A stretch of 64,000 nucleotides of DNA from NCBI GenBank assembly GCA_013368315.1, contig JAACJM010000291.1:1-64000 (forward strand), given 5' to 3'. This document shows, in pieces, positions 45,616 to 57,948 of this stretch (position 1 is its first letter; each line of letters begins with the position of its first letter). This stretch comes from Tetrapyrgos nigripes. Its lineage: Eukaryota > Basidiomycota > Agaricomycetes > Agaricales > Campanellaceae. The notes below the pieces were generated by a model. The model did no database searches. It saw only the letters and a program-made list of their open reading frames with translations, and was not told the DNA's origin. The position numbers and the translations under genes were made by a program.

Positions 45616-47336
45616 ATGTACAAACCAGAATTCTCTGTGATAGCATGTAGTATTGCCCTCCAAGTCGTATATAGCTGATCCAGTCATTCAGTACTTACTC
45701 TTTTGAAGTTTCATGGTTAGTAAAATGGTACTTTACTTTGTTAAGTATGTCAAACTTGTGATCAATAAAATGTGATTTATAACAGTATTACCATCTGCAT
45801 GAGTAAGTCTCTCGTTTATTGCTATAGTAAGTCCCAAATGAGCCCTTCTCACACGTTACAAACTGCTGCGCTAAGACTCGCTTTCTAGAGGTTTCCTGCG
45901 CAGAAGTCTGCTTAAGCATGTAACGAAACGTACTCGGAGTTAGCACGCCCCAAGCAGACTTTTTGGCGACTTCAATGCGTTTCCGGGATCTGGGCTTGGG
46001 ACGTGAGACTGGGTGGTCTAAGGTGCATTCAGGCGTGCTTTTGACTGCCACTCTCATCAGTGACGAACTTGCACAGCCACCAATCCATCCCTACCCACCA
46101 CGTCTACGATTACATACACGCCGTTACTACCTCTTCCTCCCAATCCTTGCGACAACGCCAACGCTAATAGAATCCCTTTCCGCATTACTTATCTCCTCCG
46201 GGTCGCCTTCTCCTTCCGTGTCTTCTCATCCAGACGCACCCCTATGCATTCGTCTCGCGCTAATGGACACGGACATGGCATTGGCAGTAGCAGGCGTGGT
46301 GGTCTCAGACTCCCAGGCTACGATTACCTTTGAGGATTAGGAAGAAAAAGGCGAGAGTATTGATGGGGAAGATGCAGATTATGGGACAGAGACCGAGACT
46401 GAGGGCGAGGGGAATGGAAGAAGGCCCCGTCACCAGTGTATTGACATCCACGTCGACTTCGACGTCTCCCTCCACATCTCTGCCCATCCGCCTCCTCAGA
46501 AAAAGTCCCCAACCCACCTTTCAAGAAGACGAAAACGTACTACAAGGCGTTGGGTTCCAAGGACGCGTACATTATGATAATGTTGCATCTCTTCCTCTGC
46601 CCCACTCCCTTGTCCCCTGTCCCCTTTCTCTCTCTCACTTTTCATACCCGCCCCCTCCGCTCCGCCCCTTTCTCACCTCTGCGTAAACCAGACCCTCCAC
46701 CTCACCCCAACAATCCTAACGACCTATGCAAACCACGGATGAGATGGTGAAATCTATAGAGATGGACATGGCGTTGGCCAAGAAGGTGGGTGTTTATCTT
46801 CTTGTATTCTTTTTTCATCGACGAGTGATTTTGAGTGTTTATGGCTGGTTGAGGAGTGGAGGAGGTTGGAAGTGGCAAGCTGGGCTCGGGTCGTTGTCCA
46901 GTTGGGAGTAGGCGGCCGGGCCGTGTTGGATTTGTGGGTATTGCATTGTTGGAACACTGGGGCTACAGGTTGGGGGCTTGGGGTTGGAAATGTCTTTCAG
47001 TATCTTGCTGGTGCTGTGGAGGTGCCCGGCTGACCGGTCACAGTTGCCGTTGAGGTCGAGGGTCAGGCTTGGGAGTGGGATATTGCTGTCTTGTCCGAGT
47101 CATGCTGGCATTGTCAGTATCAGCGGGACCCTTTGGCGTTGTTCGTTTTCGTTTTCGTTTCGGTTTTCGTTTCGTTTCTTTGTCTCGCTTTCTTTCTTCC
47201 TTTCTTCGCTTGTCCTTTCCTCCTCTCATGTAAATGCAAATACTGACCCTCGTACCCTTATCTCTGTCCACCCTTCCTCTCAACCTCTCCCCTATCACTC
47301 CCCACCTCCTCATTATCTCCTTCCCCTTCCCGCTCT

Positions 47337-48110
47337 CAAACGGATTGTCCTCGGAAATGCAAAACTTCAAATTTGCAAACAACTCCGCCGAGAACTCCGC
47401 ATTTTTCATATATGCACAAAGCACTCCAAAACCAAAGTTAATGGCGCAGTCTTGCGGAGCATATCTGCAAGAGCCGAACGTATTTATATGCATGGAGTGG
47501 GATTGAGGTGGGTGTCTCTTCTCGCACGGTTTCCAGGTTTTTGCTTTCTTCCGCCATTTGCGCCGTTTCATGTCTTTCTCGCATTTCTCCCTCCCCTCTT
47601 GTTCCTTTGATGTCACCGTTGATGTCTTGTGTTTTCGTGTTTTCGTTTTACGGTTTCAATGCTGACTGGCTTATTTATAACCAGGCTCCTTCGACTCTAT
47701 GAATCCACCTCCCCGCTCCGAGGGCATACCCCGATCAACATGGTGAGGGGGATTGCGCAGAGTGTCTCGGAGGGTTCAGATTTCATGTAGGATGGGGTTA
47801 TACATCACGGTGAGTTTCCTTGGCTTTACGTCTATGTCTATGTACACAGCCATGGCTATGACTACGGCTAATTCTCTTTGGTTCTCAATTTATTGTTTCT
47901 GTTTTCCATGGCTTTCCCCCCGCTCTCTCGTTGCCGTTGACATCGTCGCTAACTACTGTTCTTTCTTTTTCTTCTCTCTTTGCGCGCTGCTTTGCCTGCC
48001 GTGCCCCCCTCCAAAATCCTCTCCTTCTCCGAAGACATTGCACCATGCAACCCTGGTGTCAGCGGAGAAGCTAGTGAACAGTTTTCGTGAATATGTTTGG
48101 GGGGAAGAGT
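47337..48110 (+). pseudogene. MAP kinase kinase relic, unit 1 (right duplicate)
   Basis: Counterpart of 2302-3065 shifted by about 45035: the KLQICKQLRRELRIFHIC stretch, GAYLQEPNVFICMEW, and a CNPGVSGE remnant near 48050. The same frame breaks occur, so decay predates the duplication. Confidence 0.65.
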
Positions 48111-48874
48111 GTTTGTATCAACGCGCGAGTTTTCGTTTTCCTTCCTCTTGGAGTTTCGGGGGGCGTGGTTTGGGGTTTTTGTGAAGGGTGGGGTCGGTCT
48201 GGTTTCAGGTGTGAGTTCGAGTTTCAATTGCTTTTCGAGGTTCGTCTTTGTTGCGAAGGGTGGGGTTTGGGGTTTAAGTGGTGTACTTTTCTTTCTTTCT
48301 TTCTTCTTTTCTTTTTTGAAAGGGGGGGTGGAGGGGGGGGGATTGGGCATCAGGCGTCAAAGTAGCGAAGGAGGGTAAAAGAAGGGTGAAGGGGAGGTTG
48401 GGTTCACGAGCTGAAGATGCGAGTATTAGTGTTGGGTTTTGGAGCTTGGTTATCAAATGCTCAGCATAGCTTCGGGTCTGGTTCCAGTGTCAACTATGGT
48501 GATGATACTGCCGGCGCTGATGTCGGCAGTAATATTGTCGATGTTAATGCTTCTGCTGGTTTTTGTCACCCACGGACGGTCCCGATGCTTTTCTGTCTTC
48601 CGCACAAAGTTCTGTTTTTATTCTATTCTTTTTTCTTCTTTTCTCTTCTTTGCTTTGTGATTTCTTTACATATATGTCTATTTCTCTTCGATCCTCCCAT
48701 ACACATATTCCTGGATTGGGGGTGGCAATGGTCTTTGGTGTTGGCTTCAATGTTGGCGATGCGTGAAGATGCGAACAAATAGGGGTAAACTTAAAACCAG
48801 ATGTCGGATGGTACATAGCTCATAGTAAAATAGTCTCTACTTCATACTTGCACTCCAAGAATAACGTCACCAAT

Positions 48875-49430
48875 GGAAGCTGGATCATTGCGTCCTACGG
48901 AGCATACCTGCAAGAACCGAATATACATATGTGTATGGAGTGGATTGAGGTGGGTCTCACCTTGCATGACTTCTAAGGTTTTTCGGTTTCTTCCGCCTTT
49001 TCCACAGTTTGGCATCCTTCTACCATTTCTCCCTCCCGTCTCGCACCTTAACTATGGCTAATTTTCTTTCATTCTTTCATTCTTACTTTCACATTTCCTG
49101 TTTTCGGCGTCTTTTTCCCCCCTCTCTCGTAACCGTTGACATCGTCGCTAACTACTGTTCTTTCTTTTCCTCTCTCTTTGCGCATTGCTCTGCACTCCAT
49201 CCCCTTAACTGTCCCCCCCTTCCCCCCCTCCTTGCTCTCCCTTTCCCTCCCCCCCTTACATTTCACAAGAAAATGAACCACGAAAAAGACATCGAAACCT
49301 CCAACTCGTCGTTTTCCATTATAGGCACATCAAACTATGTGACTTTGGTGTCAGTGGAGAGTTGGTAATCATTTATACAAATACGTTTGCGGGGACGAGT
49401 GTTTATACCCGTGGTTTCACTGCTGTTGGT
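48875..49430 (+). pseudogene. MAP kinase kinase relic, unit 2 (right duplicate)
   Basis: Counterpart of 3838-4390: SYGAYLQEPNIHMCMEW near 48893 and KLCDFGVSGELV followed by NTFAGTSVYT at 49330-49412. No open gene. Confidence 0.72.
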
Positions 49431-50533
49431 GACTATAGAGTGCTAGACGGTCGCATACGGTGGTGCAGCTTCTGCTTCTGCCTCCACTCTTGCTGTTCAT
49501 TTGTCGGTTTTATACTTCTCGGTTCTTCTTTTTTCTTTCTTCTCTTTTTGTTTACTTCCTTTTCCCCCCTTGTTGCTTATTCTCCTTCCTACTTATGTTT
49601 TGTTTCTTTTTTCTCGTTCTGTCCTTATCCCATGGTTGTATGTGTGAAGCTAGTGGGTTATACCGTTGAGCGTTGGATGATGGGTAATTGGATATTGCGT
49701 ATCAGTGCTCGGAGTACAGGAATGGGCTTGTATTCGCATTGGTCTGGGCGATGACGGAAATAGGAACAGAATGGAAATAGTGCTGACGCTGGTGTTGCTA
49801 CTAGGGACAGTGAACCCTGGGGATAGGGATAGAGACTGGAGTATGCGTCCCGCTTTCCCTGGCGTCTTTTTCGTTCCGCTTCTCTTTCTGTATTTGTTTT
49901 ACTTGTCTCTGCCTTTGAGCCAAAGCTTGTGTCGACTTGAGTTCTGCAAAAGCCTTTGCAACAGGGTTGATGTATTGTCTCAGCATCCTTGACTCACTGC
50001 AAATTAATTTGCATGGCGCGTCTTTTCACGTATCAGAATCTGCGTCTCTTTCTTCCTATGTACATCAGTTCGTTTGAATTCCTTCAGCAGTATTATCTTG
50101 GGAGGTGAGAAACACAGAATCACTAAACATACCTAATGTCCACTAAGTTCAACGAGGCTAATATCTGATACCTGTTTATAGAGGGCTTCCAAAAGTCCAG
50201 GTCAAGTTCTCCATCTAGCATCTTTGGTGAATAGGCGACGGCAAGTTTATGGTAATACACGGAGGTCACGAGTCTTAGCAGTAAAAGCTGACCGCGTGGA
50301 ATTCGTGCAGATTGATAAGTTGGGCTTGGAGAACCTGAATATTCAGGACATAGTAAATGAGCGCTCAGCGGAGCTGTCTCAGGCATATTGTTATACTGTA
50401 ATGTGGTCCGTGATTTATTCTTCTTATACGGTAGAAATGTTCCTCAGATTCTGGGCATGGTCTCGCTGTGAATATAAATTCTATGTCTTTCTATTTTTTC
50501 TTTTTTTGGAGGAGCGTTATGTACTTGCAGTGT
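49431..50533. other. No gene recognised
   Basis: Pyrimidine-rich end of the duplication; spurious open frames only. Confidence 0.5.
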
Positions 50534-52534
50534 GCCATAGGGGGTGTGGATGGATGAGAAGACGCAGAAGGAGATGGCGACCCGGAGGAGATAAGTAATG
50601 CGGAAAGGGATTCTATTAGCGTTGGCGTTGTCGCAAGGATTGGGAGGAAGAAGTAGTAACGGCGTGTATGTAATCGTAGAAGTGGTGTGAGGTTGCGCTG
50701 TTTAGGACCTGGTGGCTGGGCAAGTTCGTCACTGATGAGAGTGGCAGTCAAAAGCACGCCTGAATGCACCTTAGACCACCTAGTCTCACGTCCCAAGCCC
50801 AGATCCTGGAAACGCAGTGAAGTTGCAAAAAGTCTGCTTGGGGCGTGCTAACTTCGAGTACGTTTCACTACAACCTTAAGTAGACTTCTATGCAGGAAAC
50901 CTCTAGAGAGCGAGTCTTAGTGCAGCAATTTGTAACGTGTGAGAAGGGCTCATTTGGGACTTACTATAGCAATAAACAAGACACTTACTCATGCAGATGC
51001 TAAAACTGTTATAAATAACATTTTATTGATCACAAGTGGACGTACTTAACAAAGCAAAGTACTATGTTGTAGAGATTTCACGTTAGTTTTTTTGATTTTA
51101 CTAACAATGAAACTTCAAAAGAGTAAGTACTGAATGACTGGATCAGCTATATATGACTCGGAGGGCAATACTACATGCTATCACAGAGAATTCTGGTTTG
51201 TGCATTCACTGAGCAACTTCGGCGAGACTCTACATTTCCTTCAGAACTTCTTCACACATCTGTACACGGTTTTGCATCTCTCCATGAGACGCAAAAAGAT
51301 CCCTAGCTTCCTGAAACTTCTTTCTAGCTTCAGTAAACTCGCCCATGTCTTTGAAAAGCAAGCCAAATTGATAAAGACACCATCCCATATAATAATGATC
51401 TGTAGACTGAAGCTGAGAGTAAGATGCCAATGCATCCGTGAAGGCTTGCTTTGCCAGCTCATATTGACCCATTTTTCTGTATATAACTCCTGATTCTGCC
51501 AAACAGTAACCCATCTCACGAACATCATTTATAGTGGAATAAATTGCATATGCTTCATGGATTAATGAAAGAGCCTCATCTAATTGATTCTGATCTTCCA
51601 GTGTCTGGCCCAGCACTTTCAGACATTCTGCAGTACCTCTCTGATCTCCTATGCTCTGGTACACAACCCTGGCTTCAGACAATGTTTCTCTTGCCTCATT
51701 ATATTTGGATTGCTGCCTGTAAATATCCCCGAGGTTCCGCAGACAGTATGCAGTACCCTGTTGCTTTCCTATGCTCTGGTACAGATCTCTGGCTTCGGAC
51801 AATGTTTCTCTTGCCTCGCTATATTTGCCTTGCATCCTGTAAATGTTCCCCAGGCTATGCAAGCACTCTGCAGTACCAATCTGACTTCCTATGCTCTGGT
51901 GCAGAACTCTGGCTTCTAAAAGTGTTTTTGTTGCCTCACTATATTTGCTTTGAATCCTGTAAATGTCCCCCTGGCTCTTCAAGCAGTCTGCAGCACCAGC
52001 CTGATTCCCTATGCTCTGATACAGCACTCTTGCTTCAGACAGTGCCGCTGTTGCCTCATTATATTTGGATTGCATCTGGTAGATGTTACCCAGACTCCAT
52101 AAACAATCTGCAATCCCCTGCTCGCTGCGTATCTGTTCGAAGCGAGATTTGGCTTCTGCCAGTATTGCTATTGCCTCATTATTTCGACTTTGCGCTCCGT
52201 GAATGTTACCCATCTGCCGCAGACAATTGGCTGCTTCATATTCATTGTTAATGTTTTGAAACTTGACTCTAGCTTCTGTTAAAAACTTTGCAGCATTACT
52301 GTACTGGTCAACATAGTAATATTTAACTCCCAATGTTTGAAGACAGAGTGCAGCCTTTTCTTGTCCCCCTTGACCTTGATATTGTGAAAATGTTTTAAAA
52401 GATTCAAAGTATGTAACTCCAAATCTCCCCCTGGTTTCGAATCACTTGATATCAATTCTGTGATTCCAACATAAAATATCTCAACCTGGTTATGGAAGAA
52501 GTCCGAGATACTATATCTTGCTGCAATGTACTCT
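50534..52534 (-). repeat. Inverted third copy of the receptor 3' end and flank
   Basis: The reverse complement matches about 44320-46240 (and 1-1450): flank at 50534-51190, TPR array above. It stops abruptly at 52534 inside the REYIAARYS segment. Together with copy 2 it forms an inverted pair around a 4.3-kb spacer. Confidence 0.88.
51230..52534 (-). pseudogene. NTPase-less TPR array (receptor copy 3)
   Basis: Read on the minus strand from 52534: EYIAARYSISDFFHNQVEIF, then after one frameshift near 52390 an uninterrupted 360-residue TPR array to the stop at about 51231. The NB-ARC part is absent; unrelated sequence starts at 52535. The array is open throughout, unlike copy 1, so it is either young or still constrained. 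No ATG begins the open array at its left end. It could serve as a donor of repeats for gene conversion with the intact receptor, but expression is not evident. Confidence 0.82.
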
Positions 52535-52568
52535 TCGTCTGGCTGGCCCAGCCGTCTTCCTCCTCCAA

Positions 52569-54411
52569 ATGGATGCTTCACAGCACCGATGCCATCATGT
52601 TTCCAAGAAGACGCACAAACGGCCCTGTCCATGTCCTGACTTGGTCGAATCTGATTTGGACCCTCACCATTGCGCATCCTGTGGTCACCGTAGTCGCAAT
52701 CATTTTTCTGACATATCTCCAAGTGCTGCCGACAGTCCACCACGTTCTCAGCCCGAAGACACCGGGATCCAACAGCTCATCTCGAACAGTCTCTCTGATC
52801 AATCCAAAGCTTTCGTGGCCAACGCCAATGCTGAGATACGAAGAGGGCTTAAGGTTCCGCCCAACGGCAGTCCCCATACCTCGTTAGGCATACGTAAATC
52901 GAGTGCTAACAATACTGGAAAGCCGTAAGCTGTTTAACCGTTTCAGTGGAGTGTCGCTCAATCTTTTTGTACAATTTATACAGATCCTCAAACCTCAAGA
53001 AGGGCAAGAAGGTTAACGGTCTTGATGGACACGGAAAGTGAGTTCTCTGAGTTGTTTTTACATCTCAATGACACTCATTCCTTGCATCCTTTGCCAGACA
53101 AGCTGATGCTGCGTGGGTATTCAGATTCGTGTTTGCTGTGTTCTTACTCATACGGGTTTCAGACTCGATAAATTGTGCCAGGGAAAGCAGATAGCCGGTG
53201 TCATTTTAAATCCTCATGGTGTGAGGGCATTGGTGTGTCTATCTACACATCAATCTCTTTGTTCAGGAACTTTGTATTGCAATGATGTGGTCTCCACTCA
53301 ACATCGATCATATTAAAGAGCTGGGGCTTGCTATTGCTCCTCGAAAGGGAATTAACCTTGACCGCGCTCTCACCCATCCTACTCTCTCAGCCCTCCTACT
53401 CCAATGGTTCCCCTTTTTGTGAGATCTCTATGAGTCGGGCTCAACAGGAGATGATCAGGCACCCTGGGCCCTGTGTGCGCAATCATACAGGGTACTTGCA
53501 GTGTCTCTGATCAAGTTTCCAACTGCCCATGACCTGTATGATAAACATACACTCCATACCAAAGGGTGGGAAAGGCAATGGGTTTACATTGGTGCGTTCC
53601 ATTCCTGATCACTGTTGACCTATAATCAAGGGCTAACCCTTCTGATTTGTAGCTTCTCATGATCCAATCCCAAAGGATACTATTTCCAAATACTACAAGG
53701 GAGATCAAGAGGAGTTCGAGGAGCTGTGGAACACCCTAGCGAAGCAGGAAGGGTGGCCCAATGGTCTGTTCTTATCTTTGCTTTTCCACTGTTAAAATCT
53801 TGATTCTCAAGATGAAGACGCTGACAAAGACGATGACAAAGATGATGATGAAGGTGATGATGAAGGGGGTGATGAAGACGACGGTGATGAGAGCGAAGAG
53901 GAGGCCTCTGTTGAAGATAAGAGGAAACGTAAAGCCAGTGATGATTCAGGTACGTTCTCATCTCTACTGTCCCATCACTAGCGCAACCTCTGCTAACTAT
54001 TTCATATGATCCCACAGGTGTCTCTGCCAAGAAACTGTGTAGATTGCCCCGCTTCAACTCAGCGATCTCGGAATCCAGCTCTCTTAACAGAAAAGGTGTG
54101 TCATCGTTGTTGATATTTACAAAAATCTTAATCTAATGTCTTGTTCCTGTCAGCAGACCGTACAACTTCTCCTATTGAGACAAATGACCCCAAGTCAGGC
54201 AAGGCAAGTGGGAATGATAGTGACATCGAAGAAGTCTTTACTTCACTTTTACCCTCTTCCCTACATGTCCGGAAATGTTTGACCCATGGAACCCAGACCG
54301 CAAGTTCACGCTCTCGTAAATGCAAACACTCATTATCTCTAACCAGCATGTTTATATTAACATCCTTTCGCATTGAACCACTCACGATTAAGGCACCAAC
54401 CGAATACAATT
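52569..54411 (+). CDS. Unrecognised multi-exon gene with Cys-rich start and acidic tail
   Basis: ATG at 52569 opens MDASQHRCHHVSKKTHKRPC and a cysteine/histidine cluster (CPCP ... HHCASCGHRSRNH) that could bind zinc. Exons then continue through DPQTSRRARRLTVL (52980), ELGLAIAPRKGINLDRAL (53316), FPTAHDLYDKHTLHTKGW (53514), DPIPKDTISKYYKGDQEEF (53661-53750), a strongly acidic Asp/Glu/Gly block (53810-53930), KRKRKASDDS and a C-terminal Ser-rich exon (54150-54330). Introns of about 50-70 bp have GT-AG ends. The pattern is that of uncharacterised agaricomycete proteins. The start lies 35 bp from the breakpoint of the inverted TPR copy, so its promoter must overlap that copy. Function unknown. 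Confidence 0.6.
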
Positions 54412-54880
54412 AATTACTGATTTAATCGATTACTCTCGATTAAAATTACCATTAAAATTACAGACCACTTGTAATCAGGTAGTAACCCATTATTAATGGG
54501 TAATTAATGGGATTATTACTGGGCCTTGCTGAGCATCTCTTCAGTGTTCGGTGCGCTCAGAGCATCACTGAAAGGCCGCAAAACACAGCCGCACGCTCAA
54601 CCGGTTACGAGGCCTTTAGCCGAGTTAACTTATGTCGTCTTCGCAACTTTTCCACGCCTGCAATTTCTATTGGCCAGTCTGTATGATGCCGACAACCGAA
54701 CGAGGATGCCGTCGGCTTTTTGATCCGACCCAAGCTGTCGTCAACCATGAACAAACAATGACATAGCCCAAGTCGCATCGGATTTTCATATGTCCTTTCA
54801 CCTTCACCCTACTACAGGCCTCGTAAATTGCCATGCGAAGCAGTGGCATCTTTCCCCAGTCCGAAGTGACATACTTTGTT
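54412..54880. repeat. Decayed repeat related to 5461-6057
   Basis: It contains AT-rich palindromic words (TTAATGGGTAATTAATGGGA, 54494-54513) followed by the two blocks matching 5470-5530 and 5905-5955. No gene. Confidence 0.55.
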
Positions 54881-55985
54881 TGGTGCGGAGCTCGATCATA
54901 AACATGATGTAAGCTATGCCTCCTTTACTCCCTTCATCGTTGTTTCTGCGTGCGGCTTGGGTTTCCACAGGCAGAAACATCCCCCAATGGTCCTCAGAGT
55001 ATATGGGATGCAGGAAAGCATTTGGGGAAAGAGTTTCAAGCAATTACACTCTCTATGACTGAAAGTACGTGTCTTCCATCTAATACCATTAACTTGCGAT
55101 TTACTCGCTTTGGCTGTAGATTTTCTTCATTAGATTATACTTTGTATGGATCCCGTATATACTCCTTACTTGTTTGATTAATTCTAAGTCAGTTTTCCCC
55201 TATCCCAGTAACAACTTTGCTACCCACAATGCTTGCTGGCAGCCGCACAGACCACCCAGGCGGAAGCAAATAACGACTCTGCCAAACTTACAAACATTGA
55301 CGACGTGGACGGGTCTCATCTCTACTCTCAAAACTTGCTGCCCAGTCATGGAAGAGCTCCTGCCTGCACCGAAAAAATGCTTTGATAGCGGTGCGTGTAT
55401 TTTGTTGTTAACTTTTCCACACAAAATCATTATTTACGCATCCATCCCAGCGCTCTATCCTGAGCGGCGACGTGCTGTTCTTTCACCGTCGTCTCGGGAG
55501 ACTATTGGCTACAGAACAGCAACCTGGCTTCGGGATATCATCTGGTTGCATTTCTGGCCTCTCGTCCTATTGTATACTCTACTTGTATGCGATTTCCCTG
55601 CGTCTGCAGATCCTCAAGTGGATTTTTTTTCTTGGGTTGGAATGGACACTCGAGCGCTTGGTATCACCAGTCTCTACTGTTATTTGGTGGCCATACAACT
55701 CATCATAGGTGCGTTTTATTTTGCTTTCATGTATACATGTATCTTACTGTCACCTTTTAGTTCAAATCATTCAACCACAACGACTCAAATTACACCAGCT
55801 TCTCCAACGAAAAAACTTTCGGTACCATCAATCCCATATATCCCATATGTGACGGCGTCTATACGAACGCGTTGTATTGTCAAATGCGAAGACGGTGTTT
55901 GTTGAAGGTGTTGGTAACCGTACTGTACCATACTGTGAGTTTTCTAACCTCATTTTGCAATCAACGAACTTATAACTAATTTTGT
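54881..55985 (+). other. Exon-like debris, frame not resolved
   Basis: Open stretches at 55174-55390, 55440-55700 and 55760-55900 are separated by possible introns (GTGCGT...TTTTAG at 55709-55759). In one frame the middle piece is hydrophobic (IIWLHFWPLVLLYTLLV) and could be a membrane helix; another frame is also open. I cannot choose a frame. It may be the start of the next gene. Confidence 0.3.
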
Positions 55986-57905
55986 AGTGGCAACTAATGA
56001 GACTACAATACAGGATCTCAAGGACTGGCTCTCTTCGGGTAACAAGCCAAAGCTGCCTCATTGGATTTGGAAAACCGGTGCAATGCTCGTATATGGCAGT
56101 CGCTTTCGGCCGCTTAAGGATACCGAATCATTTGGTTCGCTACAGCTAGATTCCCTCTCGCATATTCGTGTCTGGGGGTTTACTCTTGGTGGAGCAGATG
56201 GTTCCGGTGACGAAGGTTTGTTTCATCTTTTATTTCGGTACTATATACTCAAACACTGTACATTGCTATACATCTAGGCTCGGAGGCCGCAACCCAGGGC
56301 AAACGTAAAAGAACCACAGATAAACTGGACACAGCACTACAATTTGAACATGACGAGCCTACTCCAAAGAAATCACGGGGCCGCAAAGGTGGCCGAGCAC
56401 GAGGTGGCGCCAGAGGAAGAGGACGAGGACGAGAAAAAGGTAGAGGTGGGAAGGGTACTACAAGTGGGGGGATCATTGATCAGGAGTCAGTACGATCAGT
56501 GATAAAGCACATCTTTCGCTTGACCTCAAAGCTGCCGGATTCCATCCCTTTAGCCGAGAGTGACAGCAAGCTATCGCTAGCAGCTTTAGTGATGACGCTG
56601 AAACCAAGTGGATGGCGTTCAACCAGCTCTTTGATAGGGCTTTCGGTGAAGACACGCGGGATGATGCTGGTCGTTTACAGTATCTGACGAGGGGAATGCA
56701 TGGGATGGATCTAGTCAACGCGTACTTGGCGCAGGTGGCGGAAAATCAGTTGGATGATCTGCCCCTGGAGCTAGTTCATGGGAAGCATCTGTTTGCGAGA
56801 TGAGCTGTGTTTTTTTTCTTTCGTCGACACATCTAAAAGTTCCGCTGAACTGCAGAGTGATAGTGACAAGAACGATGAAGACCATTTTGATAATGGCCGT
56901 CGTCGTGCTGGCTCTGAGGAGACAGTCGACTCGTTTATGTTGGGATCGGATGGTGAAGAGATTGTGGTTGAGCAACCCCATGCTGGTCTGTCATCTAAGA
57001 AATTAGCCGGAGACAGTGTAGATGAAGAGGGCTCGGATGTGGAAATTATTGAAAAGGGGAAGGGAAAGGACAAGGGAAAGGGAAAGGAGAAGGAGAAGGC
57101 AAAAGTGCAAGCAGGTCAAAAAGGCAAACATCGACAATCTGATGCAGTACATTTCATCTTATTATCTAATTACTATTTACTTTCTGACAATTCACTCTTC
57201 CAGCCACCAAAACTGGGACGGCTTAGTCGAAATGATGGTGATATGGTCGTTAGCACTGAAAGCGAGTCGGATGGCGAGTCTGCTCTTCGGGGTGTCCAGC
57301 AAGCATCTGTCAGCTCAAGACGTGGTCCGAAAAGTGACACTCGGGATTACTGGTATGAGCCTCGACTCGTGAGGATCAAGGGAGAGTTGAAGTGGGAGTT
57401 TAAATGTAAACTCTGTCCATCGTAGGTGTTTCTTGCGTATATTCTAATTCAATAACTGATTTACAAACTTTTGTAGCCTTAAACCTACCTTTCGTCGTTT
57501 TTCAGCGACGGAGGGATGTACAGCTTTGATGATGAGCGTCCCAAGCCAGCGCTTTCTAATCTTGCTGCTCATCTCACGAAGGATCATCCTGATCGAGGGA
57601 CAGAGACAGAGAAGGACGACTTGCCCAAAATATCCTCAGAGGCTGCGAGCGCAAGTCTCATGCGCAACTATATTGAGGCTGGTGTATTGAATCCTGCACT
57701 CGAGCCCACGAAAGAAGGATTCATCGATGTTTTTCCGGCGTGGGTCTTCGAGGACAGTCTACCCTTTACAATGGGCGAGAGTTCTGCACTGCGCCGTGTG
57801 TTTGCCTATCTCAAGGTGAAGTTCCCACTACGCACCACAAAAATGTACAGAAGTAAACATACCCTTATACGGTCCGTTTTTGCATATATTCCTCGTATAA
57901 ATAAT
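55986..57905 (+). pseudogene. hAT transposase, N-terminal half, with possible ubiquitin-like domain
   Basis: The first piece (TTIQDLKDWLSSG ... MLVYGSRFRPLKDTES ... LDSLSHIRVWGFTLGGA) has the layout of a ubiquitin-like fold ending in a GG-like tail. A basic RG-rich exon follows (56280-56480, KGGRARGGARGRGRGREKGR), then an exon ending LVHGKHLFAR* (56803), an acidic exon (56855-57145), and a BED-type finger (KWEFKCKLCPS ... LSNLAAHLTKDHPD, 57385-57600). The hAT entry segment AWVFEDSLPFTMGESSALRR comes next, and reading is lost at about 57850-57905 where AT-rich satellite begins. The catalytic and dimerisation parts are missing. The ubiquitin-like call is tentative; the BED/hAT call is solid. 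Confidence 0.7.
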
Positions 57906-57948
57906 GCCAGAATATATAAGTATTTATGACTATCGCGTGGTTTATAGA

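Larger units (their letters stand above)
44804..50494. repeat. Segmental duplication, right copy (partner 1-5460)
   Basis: The copy linked to the open receptor gene. It retains about 245 bp at 46250-46495 missing from the left copy. After 45616 no gene is recognised until the kinase relics. Confidence 0.9.

Noticed and set aside
52279..52743. 154-residue minus-strand frame crossing the copy-3 breakpoint as a chimeric gene
   Set aside because: Beyond 52534 it is antisense to the first exon of the divergent gene, and it frameshifts in the TPR part.
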